This document shows positions 26,116 to 40,760 of a stretch of 64,000 nt of DNA, piece after piece (position 1 is the stretch's first letter; each line of letters begins with the position of its first letter). The notes under the pieces were generated by a model. It did no database searches and was not told the DNA's origin. It saw nothing but the letters and a program-made list of their open reading frames with translations. A program made the position numbers and the translations under genes. The stretch comes from Lota lota (Eukaryota; Chordata; Actinopteri; Gadiformes; Lotidae). Location: contig JACYXH010000522.1 in NCBI GenBank assembly GCA_026745465.1, positions 176,001 to 240,000 on the forward strand, read 5' to 3'.

Positions 26116-26499
26116 TGGAGGTTTTGTGTGCGTGTGAGTCACCACTTGAGGTGAAGTGATATCTGTTTAAAGGATAAAACTAAACGTGTGTTTGTGTATT
26201 GCTGGTATGGTATGATATGGTAAGAGCCACTTCAAGTCAGGTGACATTCTCTCTCTCCCTCCCTTCTTCTCTCTCTTTCATCTAACAGGTGTGGTTGTAC
26301 CCAACTGTACCAGGAGAGAGGGGGGAGGGAAAGAAAGACAGTGTGATAAAACAGAGAGAACAAGTGAGAGAGAGAGAAATAATGGGATGATAATAATAAT
26401 GGGGGTCATAGAGAAATGTGTAGAGCAAGAGACAACGAGAGAGTACATAGACATACCGTGCATACAAACAGAACAGAAACCTTTAAATACATACACAAA

Positions 26500-27420
26500 T
26501 AAACAAACGTTTATTTAGTTGCATAAATGTAAGATTTTTTTTTAACTGCAATCTTCATTTTTCTATTTATATTTGAAGTTATCTTTACTTATCTGAATGT
26601 GTGTACACTCTTCGACGTCATGACAAAGACAATTGTGTGGAGGATTTGTGAGGTGTGTGTGTGTGAGGTGTGTGAAGCTCTGTCTGAGCAGCGGTCCAAG
26701 AGGGGGTGATGCTTCCTGTACACTTACGTTATAACGCCACGGCGTGTGGCGCAGTTCACATAGGAGGGCTTCCCATTTTCAAACACGATTGGCTGCGCGC
26801 GCAGGAGGCAATATACCGTTATGTTGACATAAACCAGTGGGGTCACATTAGCGACTACAGAAGTTGTATCAATGTATAAACGGCATTGTATTGCATTTTG
26901 TCTGATTTAGCCTGATGGTGAATTGCTATTTCCAGAGGTGAATGTGTTTTGGATAGCAATGTAACCTAGCAAATGTTTGTTTGTAGTGTCATTCTAATAT
27001 CGACTGACTCGAAGACTATAATTTGACTGCTTAAATAAATGACATAATTGAATTATAATTTCTTGTAATTCTAAGAAAGGTTAGAAGGCTGGCTTTAGTT
27101 AACGGAGTTACTAAAAACGTTATGATTTATTAACTTGGCTTTCGTGGTTTAGTTGTTCGTTATTGTACCTGCATGTGACTTTTTGATCAACGATGATCAT
27201 AGCCTATTTCAAACAATCAAAATCTTTTAACAATATTTTTAACGATTTAAAAATCGTTAAAATCATCGTTAAATGTTTAAATTAACGATAATAATCCTAA
27301 TGGGAGGGTATAGTATGTGGCAAGACTTGGCAGGTGACTACACATACATTGGAAGCATCCTTCCACACAGATTACAGAAGAATAGGATATTATGGCCTAC
27401 ACGTCTCTGATGGAAGCCTG
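26500..27420. other. unique intronic DNA with small palindrome
   Basis: AT-rich and mostly featureless; 26720-26830 is CpG-rich. TTAACGATTT and AAATCGTTAA form a hairpin at about 27239-27260. Confidence 0.4.
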
Positions 27421-27640
27421 GCGTGTCTACTTTAGAAAATCTACGTGCATACAAATCACAATATTACGACTCAAATCAGCCCTTTTAATGACTTCTCTGT
27501 CTTCGATCCATACCTGTCTTATTACTATTAAAGGGAATGAAACCCATGGTATGTAAACATTTTTTAATCCATCCCTGGCTTTTGGGATTAGCACAGTTAA
27601 AACGGCACAACAAATCCTTGCCATCTTGACCGTCGTCTAT
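27420..27640 (-). pseudogene. decayed THAP-domain relic
   Basis: Read on the minus strand from an ATG at 27624, ARICCAV is followed, after a frame change, by CRFNCANPKSQGW, then FIPFNSN, then, back in the first frame, WIEDREVIKRAD and NIVICMHVDF. This matches the order of a THAP C2CH zinc-finger domain (Cys-Cys pair near the N terminus, a PF.SN block, WI..IKR.D, then a late Cys/His). At least two frame disruptions are needed, and the late C-x2-H appears damaged. Upstream on the same strand lies a GC-richer 150 bp that may be its leader. THAP domains occur in P-element-like transposases and in host THAP proteins. I see no transposase remainder, so this may be a fragment of either. It is not functional as it stands. 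Confidence 0.5.
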
Positions 27641-27869
27641 GTGTTGTCTACACTTTCTCTGCCCTGTCGCTACGCGTGTCTTATCTGCTGCGCCCACGTT
27701 GCCCATACACCTGTCTATTCAACAGCGCTCATTTATAACGCTCATTCACAACGACGGCACTAAAGAAGTATCACAGCTGCCGTGGGCAGTAACCATGGGG
27801 ATAAGACGCCCCCCTCCTTCCTAGAACTCTCGGCCCAAAAGTATTTATAAAATGTCAGTGTTCCAGTTC

Positions 27870-28333
<464 letters not shown>

Positions 28334-28367
28334 TCGGGATGCCTGTTTATACCTTGATGAGGTCCTG

Positions 28368-28532
<165 letters not shown>

Positions 28533-28826
28533 GCGATGGTTGCCAGATAATCATCTTAATCGTTGGGAGGAAGGCCAGGGCCCTTTGTTACCTTATGTTT
28601 CACTCGTTACTCTCTCCGATACGAGTTCAAAAACCAAACTAGGAGCTGAGAGAGAAGTGTAACTCTTAATGAATCACGTGTTAGTGTGTGTGTTGTTTCC
28701 GCGTCATTAACAGAGATATCGTTGTACTAATGGTCCTGAGGGTTTTTGGTTTAGACTGCTGTGGTCCACGGAGGCATAAGGAGAGACGGATTAGGGAGGT
28801 GGGGATTATCCCATACTCCCCTTTGC

Positions 28827-29050
<224 letters not shown>

Positions 29051-29777
29051 GCATGGGGGAGGAGATGGGAGAGAGAGAGAGAGAGAGAGAGACAACCACA
29101 CGCACAACTTCACACACTGGCATAATTTGAGACAAATGGTGGGTTTGATAATCTGAAGAAGAATTGGCTCAGACATGTATCTTCTCTTTATCTTCTCTCA
29201 TCACCTTCTGTTTCTTTGTGCTTTATCTTTTGCTACCCTCATTGAAACAGCCTCTTTCCCTGAGAGAACCGCCGACAAAAATAGTAGTCTCAAACACATC
29301 CGTCCACACACGGTAAACTGCCAGTGTGAACTCACATCACAATGAAAGCTTTATCTCTTTTATCTTGATGGCATGAATAGTTAAAGACTACAGCTTTCTC
29401 ATGCAAAAATAAATGTCATCCTTGACGTTTATTGATCCAAATGTTGTAGTGTTGTGCTTGTGGTAACGGTAGTGGTGGAGCTGGTTATATATTGCTTTGC
29501 CCTCTAAGATCCCCTTCTGTACTCGGTGTAAAAAAGCCCCAAGATCACGGCCACCGCACAGCAATAAAGTCAATATCTGTGGCGCTAAACATCCCCCCCT
29601 GAGTCAAGCCATTAGGAACCTCCAGCATGGACGCATACAGATTAGGCTGGGGCATTATGGACTATAAAAGCATCTCCATCAGAGGCTGCTCTCTGACGCT
29701 GAGGCCAGACACGGCCGCAAACAAACAGACAAAGCATGCACCCCTACCACATTGTTTTACACGGTTAACTCGTTTCA

Positions 29778-30000
29778 TTAAAGGGCCCCTATTTTACCAC
29801 CAGTAACGATGGATGAGCCATTATGAAGCCATTGGAAAAAAAACGATCCATTTGTGATATCACAATGCTGGAATGTTCAACCCAGTTGGACGGGTTTTAT
29901 TGTTGGACGGAATCAACTAGTGATGCACACACTCTCCCACTTGTGAAATCACAAACCTCGATCCATTCATCTCCAATGCTGAGTCACAGACAACCATGCT
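29778..30000 (+). mobile_element. TTAA-type palindromic element, partial copy
   Basis: Begins TTAAAGGGCCCCTATTTTAC like the element at 56195 and contains TTTGTGATATCACAA. The right end is not recognised. 29100-29777 and 30000-30780 are otherwise unique DNA. Confidence 0.4.
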
Positions 30001-30784
30001 ATTTTATTAGATTTTTTGTACACATTTTGCTTCTTATTTTGTTGGACGCCAAAAGGCATATATCCAAGTTCAGTTCTGTCAGTGTAGGTGTTTTTGGCAT
30101 GGGTGGCCCACCTGTATAGGTGTCTTTTGCATCTCTAGCATGAGTGTCGCCAAAGTATATTCCAGAGCAGAAACACCTGAGTGTGACAGTTTGTAGCATA
30201 GGATCTCAAACAAAAAGAGAGATTCAGCATCACAAGGTCAAGTGTGAAGAAACGTTGTTCTCCCGTGGTTGTGATTTGGCGCAGCTAATTAATAACAAAT
30301 GATCTAAATGTGAGGTAAAGTCACCCACGTCTTTTCAGTGGCAGTTCACCTTGTTCACTTTTCCTCACTGCAATGCTAATTATATATTTTCTAAATGATG
30401 TTCCTGGCAGCAATATACAGCAAATATAATTAAATAAACTGAAATATTGAAACCCCCAATAACTCATTTTGCGTCAAATATTCATACTGAGCTGCAAAAA
30501 AACTGTATATTGTCCCTCTTCTTAAAATGCCAGACCATACCATGTAAAGTTCAAATCAAACTTATCTGTCCAAATCTTGGTATTTCATTATTCAATGTGT
30601 GGATGTGATTGCTTGGCAATCTCACGGATGTCTGAGTGAGGATATTTTAATCTACAGGTGCAAATGCAGCATAGAAGGCATGTTGGTGTGTTTTGATGCT
30701 TTTTCCTACAATCCCATGAAGGTTACCTTGTTCCCAGGTTTTCTAATCTGACAAGAGAGAATGCCGGGAATGGGGTGCCACACA

Positions 30785-30843
30785 TCTCCTCCTCCTCCTC
30801 CTCCTCCTCCTCCTCCTCCTCCTCCTCCTCCTTCTCCTCCTCG
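30785..30843. repeat. (TCC)n trinucleotide repeat
   Basis: About 19 TCC units with one CTT interruption. Confidence 0.95.
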
Positions 30844-30849
30844 CTCGTG

Positions 30850-32855
30850 TCTGTATTAGTGTCTCACTGGGGACCATTAACCGGTGTAACCAGCTCACTT
30901 GAAGTGGTCAGAAAGGAGGAACCAGAGCAGACGGCAATGCTCAGCACCTCGAGTCTTGTGTGAACGAGAGACTGAATGTTCTTATCTTCAAACACGTAAA
31001 CAGCTCTTTTGAAATACGCTGTCGGTACGATTTGAGAATTGTGAAGCGAGAGGGCAGAAGAGAGCACGATTCTGAATCTAAACAGCCGAAAGCAAACATC
31101 CCCTCCCTTTCTGCTGCTGCTGAATGGTCTGAATATCTGTTAGCTATGAGCGGTCTCAAATGGAAATCGTCTCGTACAGACAGTCATCTGGAACAGATAT
31201 TCAGAGTATTTAATTCACTTCTGGACGGATGGCTATGGCCTTTCAAACAAATGACACTCAAATGATAGCTCCTAAATCGCACCTACGGCACATTTAAGCA
31301 AGCCCATGTCAATGCTGACACACCATGTGTTGCTTGTTCTCTGCCAGACAAATCTCACGAACCGCCCACTGAGTCCGAGCTGTCTGCAGGTAGCGCCGCA
31401 GAAGTCACTTCTCTGCGCTGCAATAGAACAGGAGAAAGAGAGGAAATGGAAAATGGCTCCTCCTGTTTCTTTTTAAATGTTCACATCCGCGTGCAAAGTC
31501 GATACTTGAGCCATGAATATATAGCTGCACGTTGCATATTCAATTCGGTGAAAGAAGAAATAAACCGAAATAAATAATGAAAAACCAAATCCTCAGTCAA
31601 CTTAAAATGTAAAAGGAAGTAATTTCTCATTAACTGTTAATGTTGAGTTACCCCCCCTCGGAGTAAAGCAGCACAGTGCATTAATCTTCATAGAGTAGTT
31701 CTGACATATTTAATTATAAGATTTCAAAAATATGCTAAAAGGATTAGTTATTTGTACTTTAGTTTTTGTATATACAGTATCTTCATATGATGGTTGTGTA
31801 GAGTTTCCTACGTACAATAATTATAACCTTCAAATCAATAATTGTGTTTAGCTTAAACGTTTTAACATTTAATCGTTAAAAAAGTTATATATTCTTTAAA
31901 GGTTATAACTATATGCATATGAATGACCTTACTGCTAATGTGTCCAGATGTAGGTGTGTAAAAACAAAAAAAGCCCACGTCCAAGTGTTTGAGTGATTTA
32001 AAATCATGCAACTCAATCGATCCATTCTTGCTAGGTAGCTTCTCCTGCCCGTGGCCTTGACAAAGGCACCAGCATTTCACCTGGAGTTGTCGCCGGGCAT
32101 TGCACTGCGGCTGCCCACTGCTCAAAGAGATTGGTTAAAAGGCGTATTTACCCCAAGGGGCACAATTAAAGATCTATTCTAATCTCCTTATGGTAAAACA
32201 TGTTTCACCCTTTTTAAATAACACGTCTGAAGCTTGTGACTGTCACCCTCCTTCGTGTAGGCCTGCAAGACTTTCCCGGCAAAGCCACGGTGATTATGTA
32301 ACACACGTGTGAAGATAAATGAATACTTTCTGGCTGTGCTTCTGCACCAGAGACTTGGAGCAGCAGGTCCTCGCTGATAGTCTTATTCAAGTCCTGTTTA
32401 AATACTGCTACTACGATTACTACTTGTAGTACTTCTGTTACAGCCACTGTTTCTGTTACTCTTACTTCTACTCCCAATAATAATTATAATGTAAATAATG
32501 TACATTTTCACCTGCATACACAGCGTAATCATGTTTCCATGTTGCCATGGTCGATCATAAACATAAATGGATTTTGCACATCGCTTTTTAAACGTGCATT
32601 AGCGCTTACTCAAGGTCATGTACAGACAATTATTTTAGACAGTACAGACACAAGTTTTGACAACTGCAAAACTGGCTAGTGCACTTTTTGTTTTACACAC
32701 TGCTATCAAAGCAATGCACAAGATGCCCTATAGTCCTTAATGCCATCTATAACGCTCAAGTCAGTTACTTGCAGTAATTTCCATGTCTCTGGAGAATACA
32801 TAAGTACCTGGCATATTATGGGATATGTGGTTAGATTATATCTGTCCACACAACA
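30850..32855. other. unique intronic DNA
   Basis: No gene or repeat family recognised on either strand; AT-rich after 31500. Confidence 0.4.
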
Positions 32856-32856
32856 C

Positions 32857-33129
32857 TTAATTGCCCCCTATTATACCTCCCAGGTGTGAGGGTTGGTTAG
32901 CCATCACAAGCCAATTCATATTCTAATCATTTGTGACATCACAAGTGGTGATGTCACAAATGGTGTCCACCCAGATACATGATGGACTGTACCAACTGTG
33001 GCCTATACAGTTGGTACAGTCCATCTGCGTCCATCCATCGTACTCCTGGGGGGACACACGCTCTACTTGTGATGTCCCAAATGGACAGATTTTGAAACCA
33101 AGCTCAGGCCTGGTGGCAGAACCCTTTAA
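32857..33129 (+). mobile_element. TTAA-bounded palindromic element, copy A
   Basis: Bounded by TTAA on both sides, with CCCTTTAA at the right. It holds two adjacent perfect hairpins: 15-bp arms at 32928-32962 (CATTTGTGACATCAC) and 19-bp arms at 32981-33025 (GATGGACTGTACCAACTGT). It shares TTGGTACAGTCCA and CTTGTGATGTC blocks with the copy at 56195. Non-coding. Confidence 0.65.
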
Positions 33130-33499
33130 ATATAGAATAAATGACTGTGACATTTTGAACCCAGACGTGTCACTTCAACTGACTGTTCCTGTAACTCAAA
33201 CCCAAGCGCATCGGTAATTGAGGACAAAAAAAGAAAAGGTTAACAAACGTTGACAAGTTCACCTGCTCAAAGCGTTCGTTGTTTAACATATTAATGAACT
33301 GTTCCACGTTCCCTCCCCTGTCTTCACATCGTTCTGCAGCAGGAACGCAATCTTAAACGGATGTTTGTTAAACAGTATATTAGTTTAACCATCTGTAGTT
33401 CACTGTTGTATTCAAGCGTCACACGGTATGAACACAAGTATGTGCCGCGGAAGTCTTTAGCTTTTCTGTGCGTGTTGATTGACGGACAAACGATAATTG

Positions 33500-33700
33500 A
33501 GTCGTTGAAATGCAGTCCTCGTCGCGCTCCAGTATTGTCAGGTTCAGTTTTCCAGCGGCCCAAAGCGCGGGACGCAGACTCCGAGGCAGAGGACAGCTAA
33601 CAGATCTAGTGTCTCGTACCTCCAAGGGTGAGCCGGATGGAGCCGGCCGGCGGGCGGGCGGGCGTGGCCGTCGGAGGTAGAGCGAGGGAGACGGGGTAAG
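33500..33700. other. CpG-rich island-like segment in intron 1
   Basis: Unusually GC- and CpG-rich (GCCGGCCGGCGGGCGGGCGG at about 33643) against an AT-rich background, with a consensus-like donor AAGG|GTGAGC at about 33626. It could be an alternative first exon or simply a GC-rich island. Confidence 0.3.
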
Positions 33701-33835
33701 CAGGCAGATCAGCGGACAGGCTGGCCGGGATCCTGAAGCACGGCAGACAAACAGGCGTTCAATTCCGTTGAAAACACAAGGAATCAGACGCGTAGAGAAG
33801 ATCCAAAATGCAAAGGGAGCCGGAGGGCCGCTACA

Positions 33836-33859
33836 CCCCCCCCCCCCCCCCCCCCCCCC
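33836..33859. repeat. poly(C) run
   Basis: 24 consecutive C. Confidence 0.97.
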
Positions 33860-34599
33860 AGTAGCAGAAACAACCATCCGGCGAGCAGTGGGAGGGGAAG
33901 CGGGGTTGATATCGCGGAGAGGTGATGAGCTGATGGATGACAGGCGTGTTGGCCGAGAAGGCGATGAGCTGATTGCAGGGAGGTGTGTAGGATCCACTAG
34001 GCAGCAGGGCAGGAACACAAACAAACATACACATACACACAGAGAGAGACAAACTGGGCACATGCTGGAGGAATGTGGCACACAGGAAAATATCAGCGAG
34101 ACAGCGCCAAGGCCGTGACACGTTTAGGATTATGTTTAAAACCGCGACTAGATCGGACGTATTTTTTGTAGACCCCGCGATACATGTCATCCACATAGAG
34201 AATGAAAGTATTGGTATCTGGTTCAATTATTTTAAAATGCATATCACGATATGTTCTTTACTTTCTTTGATGTGACCTTGTACCTTATCAGAAAGGAAGT
34301 ACGCCCATGTATGTACTTCCTGATTCAAAAAGTGTCCGTATTCTTATGGAAGCATGAACACAAAAGATGTACTGCATAAAAAGGTTGTACCACATATATT
34401 AGGGAGTATATAAGTCATACATTGAAGCTATGAAAGAGATTTTTAGTGACAGAAGAGCATTTTGTTTTATATCTTATTATGCATGACGAGGAAGATATGA
34501 TGCATTAAATTGGATGCATAAAGTACATCAGAGGGGACAGGAAAAAAACGATTATATTGTTCCCTTTCCAATGTGAAGACATAATTCACTCACTCACAT

Positions 34600-34655
34600 A
34601 CTCAGATAGACTCAATCTCACTCACTCACTCACTCACTCACAGACGCACACACAC
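34600..34655. repeat. short (CTCA)n repeat
   Basis: CTCACTCACTCACTCA run of tetramers followed by a short CA tract. 33865-34600 around it is unique DNA. Confidence 0.85.
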
Positions 34656-34927
34656 ACAGGGTTGCCGGGTTCAAGGAAAATGGCTGTTGGCAATGTCAGG
34701 CTGCTCAGTGATTGACTCCAACATTTAATAAGCGGCTGGTTAATGAAGTCTTTGTTATGAGCTAATGAAGCTACCGCTACCATTCCTTCCATGCTTAGCA
34801 CCATGGGAAAGACACTAATGGAACACATTTCCTGAATGTGTGTGTGTCCTACCTTCATATGTGTGTCTGTATATGCTTGTGTGTGTATGTGAGTGCGTTC
34901 ATGTCCATGCGTGTGTGTCTGTACGTT

Positions 34928-35068
<141 letters not shown>

Positions 35069-35484
35069 ACGTGCATGTCAGTACACATGCGTGCAGCTGT
35101 GAGGACATGTGCCTGGTGAAAGCTACTAATTGAAATAGTTCACCCGTTAAACGGGCCAATTAACACCGCAGGAGGCCCACCTTCCTCGGCCTTCGGCTTT
35201 ATCGTCCGCCATAAAGGCTAAGCACAGGCCGGCCATTAATTGAGCCGCCAGCATCCAATTTGGAGTGCAGCCGCCAACGTTATTTAAACCGACACATAGC
35301 CCCATTACTGAGAATAGCCAGTTTGTGCCGTTAAATCAACTGCAGACGACTCTAGTGACACAGCATCGTGGAAGGCCATACATGGAGAGGTCAGGTGGTG
35401 TGTCTCCTTTAAGAGGTAGACAGGCTCTAGCTACAGGTGGTCCATTTCCTGACTGAAAGCCCGTCCCACTATGTGTGGACGGGC

Positions 35485-35600
35485 CACCTGGTTCTGAAGC
35501 TCCTCCCACCTGGATCTGAAGCTCCTCCAACATGGTTCTGAAGCTCCTCCCACATTGTTCTGAAGCTCCTCCCACCTGGTTCTGAAGCTCCTCCCACCTC
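35485..35600. repeat. 22-bp minisatellite (TGGTTCTGAAGCTCCTCCCA)
   Basis: Five near-identical copies, with variants GGATCTG, CCAACAT and ACATTG. Confidence 0.92.
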
Positions 35601-36164
35601 CCTCTGTGTTGCTGCCTTACCTCACTAAGCTTGTGACATGTATGTTATCTGCTTGCTATGTCAATTTATTGATCGTAACATATTATTAGTATTATTCAGA
35701 CTGACCGTTTCCTCTGAAGATGAATCAGAACAAGATTTTGACATTGGACTAAATGATGACGGTATATTTCAGACTTTAAACCACTTCAAAATATCTATAG
35801 CACAAGTACCAGTGGATTGATTCCCAATTTTTTACTCTGTGCTTTAAATTCAGAGAAGGCGGCCACCAATTTGTTTTCTAAATCCGTCTGCAGACTAAAG
35901 TGGATTCCAAATGGGATTATTGTGTGAAAAAGTTACAAAGCTTGTTTTTCCGGAACAATTCGGTTTGTGTACCCGCAGAGACTCCAGACTTTTACACATT
36001 AGAACCAAACTGTCAGTGTGCTCCTGCTTTTCAAACTGCCGCGGGCCAGGCAGTTAGTCTGGCTTCCTGCCCTGCGTTTTATCTGGCTGCTCTGCTAGTG
36101 GAGCCTCAGCCCGACCAGACAGGACCCATCCCTCTGTCTCCCCCTCGGCCCTCTTTCCCTGCAT

Positions 36165-36310
36165 ACCTCCATCTGTCCCCACATACCCCCAACTTTCCCC
36201 ACATACCCCCAACTTTCCCTGCCTACCCCCATCTGTCCCCACATACCCCCATCTGTCCCCACATATCCCCATCTTTCCCTGCATACCCCTATCTGTCCCC
36301 AATTATCCCC
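36165..36310. repeat. 20-bp minisatellite (CCCCCATCTGTCCCCACATA)
   Basis: About seven copies alternating TCTGTCCCCACATAC and TTTCCCTGCATAC forms. The open frames over it are repeat-encoded. Confidence 0.9.
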
Positions 36311-36346
36311 CCCTTTTTTTTTTTTACACATCCTCTCCTCTATCCC

Positions 36347-37499
<1,153 letters not shown>

Positions 37500-37952
37500 C
37501 CGCAGAGTAATAGAGAGGGAGGAAAAGGGACGGAAGAACGACCCATAGTCTAAATGAGTGAATGCATCTCAGGCTGGAGGGTGTTTGGGCGTCCGGGCCT
37601 CTCTGGAGGTGACGTCCATGCCGGAGTTAATTTTCTGCCTTGCTGAGCACTGAGAGCTTGAGGAACAGCTGTGTGTCTCCACGTCCCCCGTCCCCCGTCC
37701 CACACACACCCCCACCCATAAGACACTGCATCGTGGCTGGGCTTGGAGCCGTGTGCTGCTGGGTGGTTACATAGAGGCGCGAGCTCAGGACAAGCAAGAT
37801 ATATGGCTTTTGGAAGGCTGCCGTCTCCGCGGTCTCTCTCTGGTCTCTCTCTGGTCTCTCTCTGGTCTCTCTCTGGTCCTCTGAGCTCAAGTGCAGAGGA
37901 GTCCTTGAGCAAAAGCCCCTTGACTCCTAACTGCCTTGGACAAGCTGCGCCT

Positions 37953-37956
<4 letters not shown>

Positions 37957-38006
<50 letters not shown>
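37957..38006. repeat. (GT)n microsatellite
   Basis: Perfect GT run of about 50 bp. It is preceded by a SINE-like fragment, GTCCTTGAGCAAAAGCCCCT, at about 37900. Confidence 0.95.
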
Positions 38007-38008
<2 letters not shown>

Positions 38009-38189
38009 TGAATGTTACTGTGTGTGTGTGTGTATGTGAATGGGTGTGTATGAGTATGTGTGTGTACATGTAAATGTGTTTGCGAAAATGGGAATATATG
38101 TGGAGGATTGTGTGTGTGTGTGTGTGTGTGTGAGAATGTGAATGTGTGTCAACGATTCAGTGAATGGGTCTATTATTGTGAGGGATATA

Positions 38190-38255
38190 ATACACAAAGT
38201 GCTCTGAGTATCTGTTGTGTACAGCACGGCGCTACATAAATGCAGCCTGTGTCTG
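38190..38255 (+). mobile_element. SINE/LINE 3' tail (AAGTGCTCTGAGTATC type)
   Basis: CAAAGTGCTCTGAGTATCTG and CGGCGCTACATAAATGCAG match the teleost tail of type AAAGCGCTTTGAGT...GCGCTATATAAATG. Confidence 0.55.
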
Positions 38256-38259
38256 GTTT

Positions 38260-39595
38260 TAGACATTTTAGATCTAGATGACAATTACTGCAATCTATGC
38301 CCCTGTAAAGAGCTTTTAACTGGACTTTTAAACACAAGCAATGGTTTATCATGTATTCCAAAGAGCGATGCCATCCGATTTTGTAAAGACTTATAAAGAT
38401 AAACACATTTTGTGTATTGCAATTCAACGTAATGTTATGTCTTAATTGTTGTGTTCCTTTTTGAAGATATTTTCCGTGCGTGAAAGCATATTGATATATT
38501 TTAACTGATTTTTTCACCAGAATCCGATGCTTGTTTTGCTTAATCGCAAGCGATATCTTCCTCTGAAATTGCCAGCTGATTAACCTCAGAAATCAGCTAC
38601 TTCCACGCCTTCCATCGTCTCTCTCCGTTTGGTCCTCCTAATGAGCTGTGGCTTAGCGGCACCGTTCTCTCTGCTAACATCCTCAGCTGATCTTAATCAA
38701 CCCTGCTCGCCGAACAGGAAATTATACTCTGAGATAATAATGGTGAGGCATTAAACAGATCCAAGTAGTTAGCATTTAGCGTTGTCTGCCGCTTGTTCGC
38801 GGCTGGGAGGCAGAAGGACTCTCAGCGGAGATGGAACGGTTCGCTTGATTCATGGACGCCGGTGGACGGTTTAACCGCCGCTAATGAAGTAGCACGGAAG
38901 CTAATCGTCTGAAAATGACAACTTTTTATTCCACTGTAATGGGTTCCACAGCTGTATCAGTAGTGTGTACCTGGTTTGAAAGTCGATGGACAATATGAAA
39001 ACCACATGATACTGGAGTCTTCAGAAAGCTGTGTACTATACACAAATATGATTGTGTTCGACCTTACTAGAATATTTGTTTAGCGACATAGATGGATACT
39101 TTATTGTTCTCCAAGGGTATATTCAGTATTCAGTGTTGTTTATTTGGCTTTCCTTGTCGGTTGTCAGTTGGCAACATCATTGAGACAATTATAAATGTTC
39201 ACAAGTTGTACACGGCCACTCTGAATGTGTAAACAGACAAACACAGACAGGGAAAAATAAACATATTTAAACCTCATAAAAATCGGAGTATTGGTTTTAT
39301 CCTTTTTTTCTGATCAAACATTATATTTCTTTTACTTCTGCACATACTTTGTATCCTATTATACACACAGAATAGCTACAGTATACAGTTCACTAATACA
39401 TCTTTGTCCGGGCCACCGTCCAACAGCGTACTAATGGGCTGGCGTTGGCTCTCAGCAAACAATAGACTTAAGAGCACATTTCTAACCCAACAGTGCTGTA
39501 GCACTACAGTACCACACCAGTGTTCACCGCCACCTGGCCCCACTTGGCCGCATGCTTTAATTAGCTGCAGTGCTTTGGGAGTCCTCCCCGACCCT
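38260..39595. other. unique intronic DNA
   Basis: No gene or repeat recognised. 38570-38900 is repeat-free and GC-balanced with several TAAT motifs. Confidence 0.4.
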
Positions 39596-39597
39596 GA

Positions 39598-39620
39598 GGG
39601 TTAGGGTTAGGGTTAACCCT
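39598..39620 (+). repeat. short interstitial telomere-like repeat
   Basis: GGGTTAGGGTTAGGGTTAAC, about three TTAGGG units ending in AACCCT. Confidence 0.8.
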
Positions 39621-39692
39621 CTCTTGGCTCAGAGAAGCAGGTGTGTTTTATCGCTGCTGTCGTCAGCGTTTAAGAGCACTTCATCCCCCATG

Positions 39693-39715
39693 CCCCCCCC
39701 CCCCCCCCCCCCCCC
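39693..39715. repeat. poly(C) run
   Basis: 23 consecutive C. 39716-40605 after it is unique DNA, with GGATGGATGG-type tetramers near 40200-40340. Confidence 0.95.
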
Positions 39716-40602
39716 TGTTTGAATGATAAATATCTATAAGTATAAATTAATATCCAATCTAATCTTACGAGCAGCGTAGATTTCTGGGAAATGAGGGAAA
39801 TGTCAAAGAGACGTTTGTTTCCATGAGATTTAGTGTTATTCTGTTCTGTGTGTAGGATATTGCAGGCTCAGTGTGTTTACTTGGGCGTAACACTTTGGCA
39901 GAATGTATTTTAATCAGAGACCACATCGAGGGGATTATAATGGGCTTTTGTCTGCATGCCCTGGTAATGCACTGCGGACTGTGATGCTATTTATTTGGTG
40001 AATGGCTGAACGCTAGCTCCATTAGACTTCTCTGTATGCTGCTGTTGGGGCAATAGCAATTTCTAACGGCTGAGGAAACCCACACACATAGATGTATAAT
40101 ATAGCGATGGATGAACCCTCCAAGAATCCCAGTACCCTAGGAGACAGAGGGAAAGGCAGGCAGACCGATGGGCAATAACAATAATAACCTTGGGTTGTGT
40201 TATGGATGGATGGATGGGGATGCATGGACAGACTGAGGTGGATGGGAGGATGGTGATGATGGTGATAGGTCAATAGACTGACAGTTGGATGGAAAGACCG
40301 ATGTGGAAGGATAGATGGAGAGACCGATGCGGATGGATGGCCAGAGAGGTTTATCTGGATGACATGATACATGTTGACAACACGGTGTCCAAGCAGCGAC
40401 AAACAGAGCAAATCTCCAAAACAACGACAGCCTTTTCATAAGCAACGACAGCAGTGTACACACGTGTCAAAAAGGGGGTTATTGATCTGGACTTGTGTCA
40501 GAACCTGTCAATAGCCTATCGTCCAATCAGATGGATTCATATGTAACGTGTTTTTAGGCCACGCAACAGCACATTTATCGCCACCATCCAACGCATGAAG
40601 CG

Positions 40603-40760
<158 letters not shown>

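Noticed and set aside
32928..33025. microRNA precursor
   Set aside because: The hairpins have very short loops and perfect stems and lie inside a TTAA-bounded repeated element, so a MITE explanation is simpler.
33419..34081. 220-codon minus-strand frame
   Set aside because: It crosses the poly(C) run and a CpG-rich segment, with no recognisable domain; its length follows from low stop density.
39598..39620. Evidence of a chromosome end or fusion
   Set aside because: Three units are too few, and the flanks are ordinary intron.
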